Origin: Rhodocyclaceae bacterium
Lineage (GTDB): Bacteria; Pseudomonadota; Gammaproteobacteria; Burkholderiales; Rhodocyclaceae
NCBI GenBank assembly: GCA_020445785.1
Contig: JAGRFZ010000059.1
Coordinates: forward strand, 49,323 to 113,322
Length of the DNA stretch: 64,000 nt
Direction: 5' to 3'
Numbering within the stretch: the first letter of the stretch is position 1; each line of letters starts with the position of its first letter. The notes below the pieces were generated by a model. That model saw only the letters and a program-made list of their open reading frames with translations, was not told the origin of the DNA and did not search any database. Positions 36,346 through 46,376 of the stretch are shown here, piece by piece. The position numbers and the translations under genes are program-made.

Positions 36346-37134
36346 TCAGGCGAACAACGCCCTCAGTTCTCCACCGGGGTCGTCGGCGCGCATGAAGGCC
36401 TCGCCGACCAGGAAGGCATGGACGCCGTGGCCGCGCATGCGGGCGACATCGGCCTGGGTCAGGATGCCCGACTCGGTGATCACGATGCGGCCGTCGGGAA
36501 TCACATCGAGCTGGTCGAGCGTGGTGTCGAGGGAGACCTCGAAGGTCCGCAGGTTGCGATTGTTGATGCCGATCAGCGGGGTTGCCAACTGCAGCGCACG
36601 ATCCAGCTCGCCGGCATCATGGCTTTCCACCAGCACCGCCATGCCGAGCTCGGAGGCGAGCGCTTCCATCTCCCGCATCTGATCGAGCGAGAGCGCGGCG
36701 ACGATCAGCAGGATTGCATCGGCGCCCATCGCCCGCGCCTCCACCACCTGATACGGATCGATCAGGAAATCCTTGCGCAGCACCGGCAATTCGCATGCCG
36801 AACGTGCCGCCCGCAGGAAGTCCGGAGAGCCCTGGAAGAATTCGCGGTCGGTCAACACCGACAGGCAGGCGGCCCCGCCCTGTTGGTAGGAGGCGGCGAT
36901 CTCGGCCGGGCGGAAGTCGGCACGCAGCACCCCGCGTGACGGACTGGCCTTCTTGACCTCGGCAATCACCGCTGCCGCGCCGGTGTCCATCCGTGCGCGC
37001 AGCGCGCCGGCGAAGTCCCTCGGCGCCGGTGCGGCGGCGGCCAATTGCCGCAGCGACGATTCGCCGACCTCGCCGCGCGCGCGGGCGATCTCTTCGGCCT
37101 TGACGGCGAGAATACGCTTGAGAATGTCGCTCAT
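36346..37134 (-). CDS. trpC: Indole-3-glycerol phosphate synthase
   Basis: 262 residues, monofunctional TrpC. Segments: [120 protein letters not shown] and [14 protein letters not shown]. It makes indole-3-glycerol phosphate in tryptophan synthesis. It starts 7 bp after trpD. Confidence 0.97.
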   Translation of the reverse strand: MSDILKRILAVKAEEIARARGEVGESSLRQLAAAAPAPRDFAGALRARMDTGAAAVIAEVKKASPSRGVLRADFRPAEIAASYQQGGAACLSVLTDREFFQGSPDFLRAARSACELPVLRKDFLIDPYQVVEARAMGADAILLIVAALSLDQMREMEALASELGMAVLVESHDAGELDRALQLATPLIGINNRNLRTFEVSLDTTLDQLDVIPDGRIVITESGILTQADVARMRGHGVHAFLVGEAFMRADDPGGELRALFA

Positions 37135-37141
37135 CGACCGC

Positions 37142-38173
37142 TCACTGGAATCGGCGGGTATAGGCGGCGAACGCTTCCAGCTTCGCCCGCGCCGCACCCG
37201 ATGCGATCGCCTGACGCGCCAGCCGGATGCCGGCACCGATGTCCTCGGCGATATTGGCCGTGTACAGGGCGACGCCGGCGTTGAAGACGACGATTTCCCG
37301 TGCCGGCCCCTCGGTGTTGTCGAGTGCGCCGAGCAGTACCGCCTTCGAATGCTCGGCGTCGTCGACCTGCAGATTTCGGCTGGAACGCATGGCAATGCCG
37401 TAGTCCTCGGGATGAATGTCGTATTCGACGACCTCCCCGTCCTTGAGTTCGCCGATCATGGTCGCGCCACCGAGGGTGACCTCGTCCATGCCGTCGCGGC
37501 CATACACCACCAGCACGTGATCGGCCCCCAGGCGCTGCATCACCCGTACCTGGATGCCGACCAGATCCGGATGGAAGACACCCATCAGGGTATGGGGGGC
37601 ACCGGCCGGATTGGTCAACGGCCCGAGGATGTTGAAGATCGTGCGCACACCCATCTCGCGGCGCACCGGCGCGACGTTCTTCATCGCGCTGTGGTGGTTG
37701 GGCGCGAACATGAAGCCGATTCCGGTCTCCTGGATGCACTCGGCCACCTGTTCCGGCGTCAGCGCGAGATTGACACCGAGCGCCTCGAGCACGTCTGCGG
37801 CGCCCGACTTGCTCGACACGCTGCGGCCGCCGTGCTTGGCCACTTTCGCGCCCGCGGCGGCGGCGACGAAGATCGTCGCGGTGGAGATGTTGAAGGTCTG
37901 GGCGCCGTCGCCACCGGTACCGACGACGTCGAGGAAATTGCCTTGGTCCCCCGGCACTTCGACCTTGCTCGACAGCTCGCGCATCACCGTCGCGGCGGCG
38001 GCGATCTCACCGATCGTCTCCTTTTTCGTCCGCAGTCCCGAGAGCAGCGCCGCGGTCATCAACGGCGAGATCTCGCCGGCCATGATCTGGCGCATCAGGG
38101 ACAGCATCTCGTCGTAGAAGATTTCGCGGTGCTCGATCACGCGCTGCAGCGCCGCCTGGGGCGTAATGCTCAT
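37142..38173 (-). CDS. trpD: Anthranilate phosphoribosyltransferase
   Basis: 343 residues. The family motifs [67 protein letters not shown] and [17 protein letters not shown] are intact, as is [14 protein letters not shown]. It transfers phosphoribose to anthranilate. It lies 64 bp after trpG and just before trpC. Confidence 0.97.
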   Translation of the reverse strand: MSITPQAALQRVIEHREIFYDEMLSLMRQIMAGEISPLMTAALLSGLRTKKETIGEIAAAATVMRELSSKVEVPGDQGNFLDVVGTGGDGAQTFNISTATIFVAAAAGAKVAKHGGRSVSSKSGAADVLEALGVNLALTPEQVAECIQETGIGFMFAPNHHSAMKNVAPVRREMGVRTIFNILGPLTNPAGAPHTLMGVFHPDLVGIQVRVMQRLGADHVLVVYGRDGMDEVTLGGATMIGELKDGEVVEYDIHPEDYGIAMRSSRNLQVDDAEHSKAVLLGALDNTEGPAREIVVFNAGVALYTANIAEDIGAGIRLARQAIASGAARAKLEAFAAYTRRFQ

Positions 38174-38237
38174 AGGGGTGTCTCCATGATGGCGCCCGGC
38201 GCATCCGCCCGCCGGGTCGAAAGACGATGCCGGCGGC

Positions 38238-38813
38238 TCAGGCCGTCACCGGCTGTTCGAGGAAATTCTTCAGCAAGGCATGGCCGTGCTCGGTGAGGAT
38301 GGATTCGGGATGAAACTGGACACCCTCGATCGGCATTTCCCGATGGCGCAGGCCCATGATCTCGCCGTCTTCGGTCCAGGCCGTCACTTCGAGGCAGTCC
38401 GGCAGGCTTTCGCGCGCGACCGCCAGCGAATGATAGCGGGTGCAGGTGACCGGATCCGGCAGACCACGGAAGACGCCCTCACCGGTGTGATGGACCGGAG
38501 ACACCTTGCCATGCATCAGTCGTTTGGCGTGCACCACCTTGCCGCCGAAGGCCACGCCGATCGCCTGATGGCCGAGGCAGACGCCGAGCACGGGGATGCG
38601 GCCCGCGAAGCGCCGGATCGCCGCCACCGAGACGCCCGCCTCGGCCGGTGTGCACGGACCCGGCGAAATCACCAGTTGGTCCGGCGCCAGCGCCTCGATC
38701 TGATCGATCGGCAGGGCGTCGTTTCGCACCACGCGGACCCTGGCCCCCAGTTCGCCGAAGTACTGGACGAGGTTGTAGGTAAAGGAATCGTAGTTGTCGA
38801 TCATCAGCAGCAT
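38238..38813 (-). CDS. trpG: Anthranilate synthase glutamine amidotransferase component
   Basis: 191 residues, a class I glutamine amidotransferase: [37 protein letters not shown], the nucleophile [15 protein letters not shown] and the C-terminal His-Glu in [14 protein letters not shown]. It supplies ammonia to TrpE, which is not in the window. In many bacteria the same subunit also serves folate synthesis (PabA). No leader-peptide attenuator with Trp codons is seen upstream. Confidence 0.96.
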   Translation of the reverse strand: MLLMIDNYDSFTYNLVQYFGELGARVRVVRNDALPIDQIEALAPDQLVISPGPCTPAEAGVSVAAIRRFAGRIPVLGVCLGHQAIGVAFGGKVVHAKRLMHGKVSPVHHTGEGVFRGLPDPVTCTRYHSLAVARESLPDCLEVTAWTEDGEIMGLRHREMPIEGVQFHPESILTEHGHALLKNFLEQPVTA

Positions 38814-39124
38814 GGCGAATCTCCGCAGAGCGAGCGTGCCCCGGCATTTTCGCGCATCTGGCGCCAAGCCTCAAAGCGATCGCGCCCGGACATGGCCGCG
38901 GCTCCGCCGCGATCACCGCCGACCCGGGCGCTCCTGAACGGCGGGCAGGCGCCCTGGGACTCGACGATCCGGCGGCAGAGTTCGTCGGCATCGAGGCCCA
39001 GGCCGGACCGGCCGGCGTTCGGTTCGGCCATCGCGACCAGATCGACGATCAACACACCGGCTACGATCACGGCGGCCAGGATCGGCAGGGTGAGCAACCG
39101 CAATCGGCGGCAAGGAGAAGTCAT
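38804..39124 (-). CDS. Hypothetical small membrane protein
   Basis: 106 residues with one hydrophobic helix ([20 protein letters not shown]) near the N-terminus and a soluble tail containing [18 protein letters not shown] and [17 protein letters not shown] plausible ribosome-binding site (acggag) precedes the ATG and the end overlaps the trpG start by 10 bp. No family recognised. In GC-rich DNA such frames can be chance, so it is tentative. Confidence 0.45.
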   Translation of the reverse strand: MTSPCRRLRLLTLPILAAVIVAGVLIVDLVAMAEPNAGRSGLGLDADELCRRIVESQGACPPFRSARVGGDRGGAAAMSGRDRFEAWRQMRENAGARSLCGDSPCC

Positions 39125-39256
39125 CGGCAGCTCCGTCGGCCAAACGCGGCCACCCTCCGAGTCTGGCCACGATCGTCGGCGGGCCCGGCGGGAATCGACC
39201 GAATCCGGCCCAGGCGTACGCCGCGACGGGTCGTAGGCGGATTCCGACATCCGGCC

Positions 39257-39658
39257 TCACGGTTCCATGTCCAGCGACGGCAGCAAGCCTTGAAGCCGAT
39301 GCACCGCGGCCTGGCCGCGCAGCATCGCCAGGCCGGGCAGCAGTTCGTCGTCCTGGGACAAGGCATAGGCCATCGACCAGTCGGCGAACCGGCGCCCGCC
39401 GTCGAGCCGCCCCTCGTGCAACACGGTGAACTGGGTGTGGCGGACGTCCTCGCAGATGATGTCGGCGAGACTGCGCACAGCCTCGCACTCGCCTTCGATG
39501 TACTGGCAGAAGCGCCAGCCGTCGAACACCAGTACGCCGGTGATCTCGTCCAGGCGATTCTTCACGCGCGAAGTTCGAATGATTTCGCCGACGCAGGATG
39601 GATTGACGTCCGCGTCGATGATGCTGGTATAGACAAGATGATAGAGATCCAGGTCCAT
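39257..39658 (-). CDS. BLUF-domain blue-light photoreceptor
   Basis: 133 residues, essentially a stand-alone BLUF domain that binds FAD. The photocycle residues align with AppA spacing: Tyr10 (HLVYTS), Asn34 (RVKNRL) and Gln52 (FCQYIEGE), with W94-x-M96 in FADWSMAYA. The LADIICEDVRHTQFTVLHEG stretch is also typical. Output must be by protein contact, since no effector domain follows. It is divergent from the FNR-like regulator, 180 bp apart. Confidence 0.92.
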   Translation of the reverse strand: MDLDLYHLVYTSIIDADVNPSCVGEIIRTSRVKNRLDEITGVLVFDGWRFCQYIEGECEAVRSLADIICEDVRHTQFTVLHEGRLDGGRRFADWSMAYALSQDDELLPGLAMLRGQAAVHRLQGLLPSLDMEP

Positions 39659-39838
39659 GATGTATCCGTGCACAAGTTGCGATCGATCGTTCGTTCGGTT
39701 TCGCACTATAGAGCGGCCGGGCGCGTCACGACATGTGAAATGACATATAGTCGAAGGCGCCGAGCCGGCGCACGCAAGCTCGGCGAATGGGCCGAAGCGA
39801 CCGGTTGTGTCGAGGCATTCGACGGAGGAGGGGATGGC

Positions 39839-40573
39839 GTGAGCTCGGAAGTATCGTGCGCGAACTGCCCGCTCAGGCGTCACGCGGCTTTCCGCCCCAA
39901 TGAGGCCGCGGAGATCGCGTTCATCGAGCGCTTCAAGAGTCGGCAGCGGTCGGTCTCGGCCGGCGCTTCGATCCTGCGCGAAGGCGAACGCTCCGACCGG
40001 CTCTATACGATTCTCTCGGGTTGGGCCTTTCGCCACCGCAGCCTCGGTGACGGCCGCCGCCAGATCCTCAATTTTCTGCTGCCGGGCGATTTCGTCGGCC
40101 TGCAGCAGGAACTCGATCACGACGCCATGCACGGCATCGAGGCGCTATCGGACGTGACCTTGTGCGTCTTTCCGCGCCAGCGCCTGTGGCACCTCTACCA
40201 GGAATTCCCGAGCCTCGCCTACGACCTCACCTGGCTGTGTGCGCACGAGGAACTGATCGTGGACGAGAATCTGCTCTCGGTCGGCAGGCGCAGCGCGATC
40301 GAGCGCATCGGCATGCTGCTGATCCACCTCTACAAGCGGGCCGCGTCGGTCGGCATCGGCGGAGGCGACGCAATACCCCTGCCGATCGGTCAGCAGCACA
40401 TCGCCGACGCCCTCGGTCTGTCGCTGGTGCATACCAACAAGACGCTGCGCCGACTCCACACCCTCGGTCTGGTCGAACTGCGCGGCGGCACGCTGCGCAT
40501 CGGCGATCTGGCGCGCCTGCAACGGCTTGCCGACTACCACGCGCTGCCGCTGCACGCCCGGCCGCTGATCTGA
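39839..40573 (+). CDS. Crp/Fnr-family regulator, FNR-like with three conserved cysteines
   Basis: 244 residues from a GTG preceded by ggaggagg. The N-terminus has SCANCPLR (C7, C10). The cyclic-nucleotide-type beta-barrel follows (residues about 35-130; LREGERSDRLYTILSGWAFRH, LLPGDFVGLQQEL). The C-terminal helix-turn-helix reads PIGQQHIADALGLSLVHTNKTLRRL. C109 sits 99 residues after C10, exactly as C122 follows C23 in E. coli FNR, but the position of FNR C29 is Ala16. A further cysteine is C134. It may sense oxygen through an altered iron-sulfur site, or act in another way. Confidence 0.9.
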   Translation: MSSEVSCANCPLRRHAAFRPNEAAEIAFIERFKSRQRSVSAGASILREGERSDRLYTILSGWAFRHRSLGDGRRQILNFLLPGDFVGLQQELDHDAMHGIEALSDVTLCVFPRQRLWHLYQEFPSLAYDLTWLCAHEELIVDENLLSVGRRSAIERIGMLLIHLYKRAASVGIGGGDAIPLPIGQQHIADALGLSLVHTNKTLRRLHTLGLVELRGGTLRIGDLARLQRLADYHALPLHARPLI

Positions 40574-40588
40574 CGAAAGCAGCCGGCC

Positions 40589-42436
40589 TCAGGCGCTCCG
40601 ATTTCGCGTCTTCGCGCTCTCCGACTTGTCGCTGCGGGGTTTCGACGGCTCGTCCGGATCCTGGTCGATCAGCGCGATGATCGACCAGCCTGGGCCGGGC
40701 TCGCGCTGGTTCTCGGCCGAAAGGACTTCGAGTCTGCCTTTCGGATCGACCGCGAACAGCGGTGTCGCGCGGGCGCCGTACATCTCGCCGAAATGCTCCA
40801 TCGTGAAGTTCTCCGACAGATTGGTCCTGCGGATCTCGGCGCCCCGGTAGATGCGCCGCGACAGGTCCACGTAGCTGACGTCCTCGCCGAAGGCTCGCCG
40901 CCCCTGGCGCGCCACGTCGGCGCGCCCGCTGGCATTGCCCCCGACCCGCAAGGCAAAGACGTGGCGGGTGCCGAACTGATCCCGGTAGCGGTTGCAGGCC
41001 AGCCCGTTCAGGTGCGCATCGGCGGTCAGCGCCAGCAGATGGCCGAGGCCGGAGGTGTCGAGGTAAAGCTCGGCATGCTCGGACAACGGATTGCCGTAAT
41101 AGGAGCGCAACCCGGCCATGCGTGCCCGGCTGACGTTGTCCCACAGAGTATCGGTCAACATCACGCGCACCTTCTGCTGATCGAGCGCCTTGGCGATCGT
41201 TCGCGCCAGCGGATTGGCGCCGATGATCAGGAAGCCGTGGGGGTCCGGCTCGGACACGCCGAGCCAGCGCGCAAGCGAGCTTGCGGTCAGGCTCTGGAAC
41301 ACGACCGTGCCGATGATCACGACAAAGGTCATCGGGACCAGCAGGGATGCCTCGTCGAAACCCAGGTGTTCGAGTTTGATTGCGAACAGGGCGCTGACCG
41401 CCGCGGCGACGATACCGCGCGGCGCGATCCACGCGAGCAGCGCGCGCTCCTGCAGCCTGAAGCTCGAACCCCAGGTGCAGTAGGCCACCTTGAGCGGTCG
41501 CGCGACGAACTGTACGACCAGGAAAACCCCGACCACCAGCCAGCCGAGTTCGGCCAGCAGTTCGAACTCGAGACGCGCGGCGAGCAGGATGAACAGCACC
41601 GTGATCAGCAGCAGCGACAGACTTTCCTTGAAGGCCAGAATCTCCTCGATCGGCACCCCTTTGCGGTTGCCCAGGTAGATGCCCATGACCGTGACCGCCA
41701 ACAATCCCGACTCCTCGGCAATCGCGTTCGACAAGGCGAACGCACCGAACACCGCCGCCAGCGTCGCGAGGTTGTAGAGATAGGCCGGTAGCCAATCGCG
41801 GCGCAATGCCTCACCGAGCACGTAGCCGACGACGATGCCGGTCACGGTGCCGATGCCGATCACCGAAACGAAGGCGAGCAGGGTCTGGCTGAACGCCGCC
41901 CCGGCCTCGCGGCTGACGATGAACTCGAACACCAGCACCGCCAGCAGCGCGCCGATCGGATCGATGATGATGCCTTCCCAGCGCAGGATGTTGGCCACCT
42001 TGGCGGTCGGCCGCACGCTGCGCAGCATCGGCACGATCACGGTCGGCCCGGTCACCACCATGATCGCGCCGAAAAGCGTCGCCATTTCCCACGAGAATCC
42101 GGCCAGCCAGTGGGTGGCGAGGGTCGTCACGCTCCAGGTCACGAGCACGCCGCTGGTGACGAAGCGGCGTACCACGTGCTCCATGCCGCGGATCTCGGCG
42201 AATTCCAGGGTCAGGCTGCCCTCGAACAGGATCACCGCCACCGACAGCGAGACGAAGGGGAACAACAGCGGCCCGAGCAGCTCGTCCGGATCGAGCCAAC
42301 CCATCCCCGGCCCGACCACGATGCCGGTCAACAGCAGGAACAGGATCGCCGGCAGGCGCAGCTTCCACGCCAGAAACTGGCAGGCGCCGCCCGCGATCGT
42401 CAGCAGCGCGATCGCCAGCATCAGATGTTCGCTCAT
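40589..42436 (-). CDS. Cation:proton antiporter with C-terminal TrkA-N-like domain
   Basis: 615 residues. About twelve to thirteen membrane helices of the CPA1-type Na+/H+ exchanger family (LRLPAILFLLLTGIVVGPGMG, LFEGSLTLEFAEIRG, MVVTGPTVIVPMLR, EGIIIDPIGALLAVLVFE with the transport Asp, and ALLAWIAPRGIVAAAVSALFA) are followed from about residue 400 by a nucleotide-binding RCK/TrkA-N domain (HGFLIIGANPLARTIAKAL). The charged tail is cytoplasmic. It exchanges Na+ or K+ for protons. Convergent with the FNR-like gene. Confidence 0.93.
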   Translation of the reverse strand: MSEHLMLAIALLTIAGGACQFLAWKLRLPAILFLLLTGIVVGPGMGWLDPDELLGPLLFPFVSLSVAVILFEGSLTLEFAEIRGMEHVVRRFVTSGVLVTWSVTTLATHWLAGFSWEMATLFGAIMVVTGPTVIVPMLRSVRPTAKVANILRWEGIIIDPIGALLAVLVFEFIVSREAGAAFSQTLLAFVSVIGIGTVTGIVVGYVLGEALRRDWLPAYLYNLATLAAVFGAFALSNAIAEESGLLAVTVMGIYLGNRKGVPIEEILAFKESLSLLLITVLFILLAARLEFELLAELGWLVVGVFLVVQFVARPLKVAYCTWGSSFRLQERALLAWIAPRGIVAAAVSALFAIKLEHLGFDEASLLVPMTFVVIIGTVVFQSLTASSLARWLGVSEPDPHGFLIIGANPLARTIAKALDQQKVRVMLTDTLWDNVSRARMAGLRSYYGNPLSEHAELYLDTSGLGHLLALTADAHLNGLACNRYRDQFGTRHVFALRVGGNASGRADVARQGRRAFGEDVSYVDLSRRIYRGAEIRRTNLSENFTMEHFGEMYGARATPLFAVDPKGRLEVLSAENQREPGPGWSIIALIDQDPDEPSKPRSDKSESAKTRNRSA

Positions 42437-42756
42437 GCGACGCAGTTTCCTGACGTTGGCAGGGGGGTCGGTCGGGGCTGGCTCGAGGCCGGATCAGTTC
42501 GCATCATGGGGACGATGATAGCGAACCCGGGCAGGGCGACGGCAAAAGCGGCCGGGCGGACGGCAAGACCGGATCACCCGGCCGTCGGTGCCGCGGCGAG
42601 CGTCGGACCGAGGGCCCGAACGCCACCCCGGTCGCATCGCAGGAAAGACGGTGGCACGGGCGCCGCTCGAAGTCGGGCACGGCCGCCACATCCGCCGTTT
42701 CGACATCGGGCACGGCCTCGAGCGAACGTCGTCTACGATCGAGCCCGGCCGGGACG
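42437..42756. other. Intergenic stretch with a dyad and short direct repeats
   Basis: 320 bp without a convincing gene. A hairpin ttcgcatcat/atgatagcgaa (42498-42525, one bulged A) lies 62 bp upstream of the antiporter start and may be an operator or 5'-UTR stem. The 12-mer tcgggcacggcc occurs at 42673-42684 and 42706-42717. Nothing else is evident. Confidence 0.5.
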
Positions 42757-43851
42757 CTAGGGGTGGGCGTGCTCGGAGAGTTCCTGCAGAGAACGCATGA
42801 CGTCTGCGCTGCCCGACTCCATCTGCTCGAGCGCATGCACCGCCTCGTCGAAACGACCGCCAGCCGCCAGCTCCAGGGCCTGCTTGCCACTGGTATGGAC
42901 CTTCGCATGCGGCACGTCCAGCGCACGATAGGCCGGCAGGTGGCCGAAGCTCTTGCCCTGGCCTTCGTTATACCACTTGCCGAGGCGGCACGAAGTATGG
43001 CTGGAGAGTTCCGAGGCGGTCTTGTCGGAATGGCCGGCGACCGCACGGTAGACCTCCATCTTGAAGATGAGGTGATCGAACTTGGCCAGTTCGACGAAAC
43101 TACGCACCGCGGCCCCCTGCATCACCGCCGCCATCTGGCGGGCCAGGGCACACAGATCACCCATGCTTTCGCGGGCCGTGCGACCATCCTCGGCGGCGGC
43201 CGAAGCCTTGTCCGAGAGGGCCTCGATGGTGACCTGGGTCTTGCCGGTCTCGCCCTGGATCGCCGTCACCAGATCGGAAATCTCGTTGGTCGCGGTGGCG
43301 GTGCGCTCGGCGAGCTTGCGCACCTCGTCGGCGACCACGGCGAAACCGCGGCCCTGCTCCCCCGCACGCGCGGCCTCGATCGCCGCATTGAGCGCGAGCA
43401 GATTCGTCTGGTCGGCGATCTCTCGGATCAGCTGAACGATGCCGCCGATTTGCCCGGCGCGCTGATTGAGTTGCTGCACCGAGCCGGCCGTTTCGCGGGT
43501 TTCGCCGGCGAGCCGGTCCAGGCTTCCGGAAATGCTGTCGATGGCCGCGGCACTCTGGTCGGCCGAGTCGGTGGACTTGGCCGCTGCCACCTTTTCCTCG
43601 GTGAGGTTTGCCGCCAGCGCCTCGAAGGTGCGCTGGACGTCGGTCAGGGAGCCACTGTAGACGGTCAGTTGCTTGAACAGCGATTCGAACATCCCCACGC
43701 GCTCGCGCGCCTGTTCGCATTCGCGCGCCTGCGCCTCGATCTCCGCCCGCAGCTCGCCGTTGGCGTGCCGCTCGCTGTCGAGGGAATGTTCCAGGCGCTT
43801 GACCTGCTCGCGCAGCGCCTCCACTTCACGACTCGATCCGAAGAATCCCAT
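42757..43851 (-). CDS. Cytosolic chemoreceptor with zinc-binding CZB domain
   Basis: 364 residues, no membrane helix. Residues 1-60 are a coiled coil ([20 protein letters not shown]). The methyl-accepting signalling domain follows, with the hairpin tip [43 protein letters not shown] (in parts). A C-terminal CZB domain (about 250-360) has [30 protein letters not shown] and PHAKVHTSG, the conserved zinc-binding His/Cys pattern. CZB proteins sense zinc or hypochlorite-type oxidants. Ribosome-binding site caggag. Confidence 0.93.
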   Translation of the reverse strand: MGFFGSSREVEALREQVKRLEHSLDSERHANGELRAEIEAQARECEQARERVGMFESLFKQLTVYSGSLTDVQRTFEALAANLTEEKVAAAKSTDSADQSAAAIDSISGSLDRLAGETRETAGSVQQLNQRAGQIGGIVQLIREIADQTNLLALNAAIEAARAGEQGRGFAVVADEVRKLAERTATATNEISDLVTAIQGETGKTQVTIEALSDKASAAAEDGRTARESMGDLCALARQMAAVMQGAAVRSFVELAKFDHLIFKMEVYRAVAGHSDKTASELSSHTSCRLGKWYNEGQGKSFGHLPAYRALDVPHAKVHTSGKQALELAAGGRFDEAVHALEQMESGSADVMRSLQELSEHAHP

Positions 43852-44029
43852 CGACTGCACTCCTGCCAGTTTCGCGATCGCCCGGCCACCCGGGTCCCGC
43901 AAGGATTTTCGGTTGCGACGCGCAGAACTTGAGGAGAGGCGAATCGCCGGGAAGACCCTGCCACAATGTGTTGCGGCGGGCACCAACCGTAGCCGCCCCA
44001 ACCGCTCGCCCGTTGCCGACGCGGCCGAG

Positions 44030-45613
44030 TCAGGCTGCCGCCGAGAACCGACGGCGGCCGCGCCCGAGCCGTTCGGCCGGCACCGAGACGACGCTCGGCG
44101 TGCCCAATTCTGCTCCCGATCGCGGCTGCAGCCCGGTCGGTTGGCGCGGATGGCGGGCGTGCACGGTGGGCGCGACCATCGACGCCGAAAAGTAGCGTGC
44201 CGCCTGGGCCACCCGGGGCAGATTCCTCGCCAGATGCCTCACGCTCCATCGGTGCTGCCACAGCCGCCCGATGAAGCGACGGCGGTAGCCACGACTGTCG
44301 TAGAAGCGCCGCACGTGCCAGTTGTACAGGCGGTCCATCTGCGCCCGGGTCTCGAAGCCCGAGGGCCGGAAGACGAAATTCAGGCAGTTCATGAGTTGCC
44401 AGTCCTCGTCGAAATCGCCTGCGGCACCCGTACCGCACTCGTCCCAGATCGGCGCGCCGTACATCGGGCTGAAGTTGGTCATGTTCATCTCGTCGAGCCC
44501 GTGCGAAAGGATGAAATCGCTGGTCGCCCGCGAGGTCTGCGGCGTCTCGCCCGGCATTCCGAAGATGAACAGTCCTTTCGCCCGCAGCCCGGCACGGTGA
44601 ATCAGGTCCACGGTCTCGCGCACTTCATCCAGGGTGACACCGGTCTTGTGCCGCGCCATCATGCCCGGGTCGGCCGACTCGATACCCATCGAAACCATCA
44701 GCGCACCGGCCGCCTTGAGCGCCTTCAGCTGCTCCAGCGAGGTGTGGCCCGTGCGGATCGCGCAATTGAAATCGATCCCCAGCGGACGCGCGACCAGACC
44801 CGTGCAGAACTCGTCCACGCGCTTGCGGTGGGCGGTGAACAAGTCATCGTAGAAGTTGATGTGGTGCACGCCGAAGCGATCCCGCAGGTAGCGCATGTGC
44901 TCGATCATGTACGCAGCGGAGTTGAACTTGTACCGCCGCTCGAACACGCTGCGGTCGCAGAACGAACAGGTGTAGGGGCAACCGCGCGAGGTCACCATCG
45001 TCGCCCCCCGGCGCTTCTCGTACGGGAACAGTGGCAGGTGATAGCCCTGCGGAAATCCGGCAAGCTTTTCGTAGGCAGGAAAGGGCAGCTCGTCGAGGCG
45101 CGGGTTGCGAGCCCGGCGCGGGTTGGTGACGATGGGCTCGCCGTCACGAAAGACCAGGTTGTCGATCTCGGGCTCCGCGCTACCCTCCGCCAGATCGAGC
45201 AGAGCGCCCTCGCCCTCGCCCTCGCCGATGCACAGGTAGTCGATCTCGGGAAAATGCTCGAGCAACGGTGCACCGACCGACGAGACATGGACGTTGCCGA
45301 ATATGGTGCGCACCGCAGGAACCTTCGCCTTGACGATCTGCGCCATGTCGAGGGCGTCCATGAAGCCGGAAGTGGTGGCCGAAAAACCGACCAGTTCGGG
45401 CTTCGTGGCGAGAATCGCATCGGCATGGGTGCCGGTGCCGGCCGGTGCCCCGGGCCCGAGGCAGTCGATCACCGACACGACGTGGCCATGGCGCTCCAGC
45501 CACGAGGCGAGGGAGAGAATGCCGAGCGGTGCCAAGCGATTGGCCAAACTCGCCAAATCGGGCTGCCCGGGCACGAAATTGAAGCCCGTGGGCTGTACCA
45601 GGGTGACTCGCAT
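44030..45613 (-). CDS. B12-binding-domain radical SAM protein
   Basis: 527 residues. An N-terminal cobalamin-binding domain ([61 protein letters not shown]) precedes the radical SAM domain with C-x3-C-x2-C in [14 protein letters not shown]. Further segments are [30 protein letters not shown] and [16 protein letters not shown]. Relatives do methylations or rearrangements in lipid, hopanoid and secondary metabolism. The substrate here is unknown. Confidence 0.92.
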   Translation of the reverse strand: MRVTLVQPTGFNFVPGQPDLASLANRLAPLGILSLASWLERHGHVVSVIDCLGPGAPAGTGTHADAILATKPELVGFSATTSGFMDALDMAQIVKAKVPAVRTIFGNVHVSSVGAPLLEHFPEIDYLCIGEGEGEGALLDLAEGSAEPEIDNLVFRDGEPIVTNPRRARNPRLDELPFPAYEKLAGFPQGYHLPLFPYEKRRGATMVTSRGCPYTCSFCDRSVFERRYKFNSAAYMIEHMRYLRDRFGVHHINFYDDLFTAHRKRVDEFCTGLVARPLGIDFNCAIRTGHTSLEQLKALKAAGALMVSMGIESADPGMMARHKTGVTLDEVRETVDLIHRAGLRAKGLFIFGMPGETPQTSRATSDFILSHGLDEMNMTNFSPMYGAPIWDECGTGAAGDFDEDWQLMNCLNFVFRPSGFETRAQMDRLYNWHVRRFYDSRGYRRRFIGRLWQHRWSVRHLARNLPRVAQAARYFSASMVAPTVHARHPRQPTGLQPRSGAELGTPSVVSVPAERLGRGRRRFSAAA

Positions 45614-45781
45614 CGGCTCCTCACACCTTGCCGGGGCCCATCATTGGGCCGCTTCGGACCGCGTGCGCCGCGGCCCGGCAGCCGCCGCCATCCGTCGTTC
45701 CGGCGACCGCCGGGGGAACAAGGACGCCTGCCGCATCGTCAGATCCCCAGCACATCATCCGCGCGAATCGGAGAGATCCTC

Positions 45782-46354
45782 GTGGCGATCCGATCGGTAT
45801 TCATCTGCCTGTCCCTGCTGGCCCTGTCCGCCGCCGCACCGGCGCGCGCCGCACCGGAGCGGCCGCTGGAAGCGCTGGCTGCCCCGGGACGCTTGCTGAT
45901 CATCCGCCACGCGCTGGCACCGGGTTATGGTGATCCGCCGGAATTCCGACTCGGCGACTGCAGCACCCAACGCAACCTCGACGAGCGCGGCCGCGACCAG
46001 GCGCGCCGCCTCGGCGATCGCCTGCGTGCGGCCGGCATCTCCCGTGCGAAGGTGTTTTCGAGCCAGTGGTGCCGCTGTCTCGAAACCGCCCGTCTGTTGG
46101 ACCTGGGGCCGGTGGAACCGCTATCGGCGCTGAATTCGTTCTATCAGCGGCGACAGCAACGCGGCGACCGACTCTCCGCATTGCGGGCGTTCCTGGCAGC
46201 CTTGCCCGCGGACGGCCCACCGACGATCCTCGTCACCCATCAGGTGACGATCAGCGCCTTGACCGGCAGCGGCACGCCCTCGGGTGGCGGCAGCATCTTC
46301 GCTGTCAACGGCTCCGGGGCGCCCAAACTGCTCGGCACCATCGCGCCCGATTGA
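45782..46354 (+). CDS. Exported histidine phosphatase family protein
   Basis: 190 residues from a GTG after ggagag, with a signal peptide (SVFICLSLLALSAAAPARA). The phosphatase motif is LLIIRHALAPGYGD (RHA in place of RHG), with the SSQWCRCLETARLL and LVTHQVTISAL (second His) segments. It is divergent from the radical SAM gene. Possible substrates are unknown periplasmic phosphoesters. Confidence 0.88.
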   Translation: MAIRSVFICLSLLALSAAAPARAAPERPLEALAAPGRLLIIRHALAPGYGDPPEFRLGDCSTQRNLDERGRDQARRLGDRLRAAGISRAKVFSSQWCRCLETARLLDLGPVEPLSALNSFYQRRQQRGDRLSALRAFLAALPADGPPTILVTHQVTISALTGSGTPSGGGSIFAVNGSGAPKLLGTIAPD

Positions 46355-46376
46355 GGCCGGCCGGAGAACCGACAAC

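Noticed and set aside
38814-39256. A trp leader peptide or attenuator upstream of trpG
   Set aside because: No short frame with consecutive Trp codons and no alternative hairpins followed by a T-run were seen.
39740-39765. A possible Crp/Fnr-type dyad (tgtgaaatgaca) between the BLUF and FNR-like genes
   Set aside because: Only 8 of 12 positions are symmetric and it lacks the TTGAT-N4-ATCAA form. Too weak to annotate.
43673-45781. A very long plus-strand open frame continuing into the histidine phosphatase gene
   Set aside because: It is antisense to the chemoreceptor and radical SAM genes, which show clear motifs. The frame is open only because of high GC. Only the part from 45782 has a signal peptide and phosphatase motifs.
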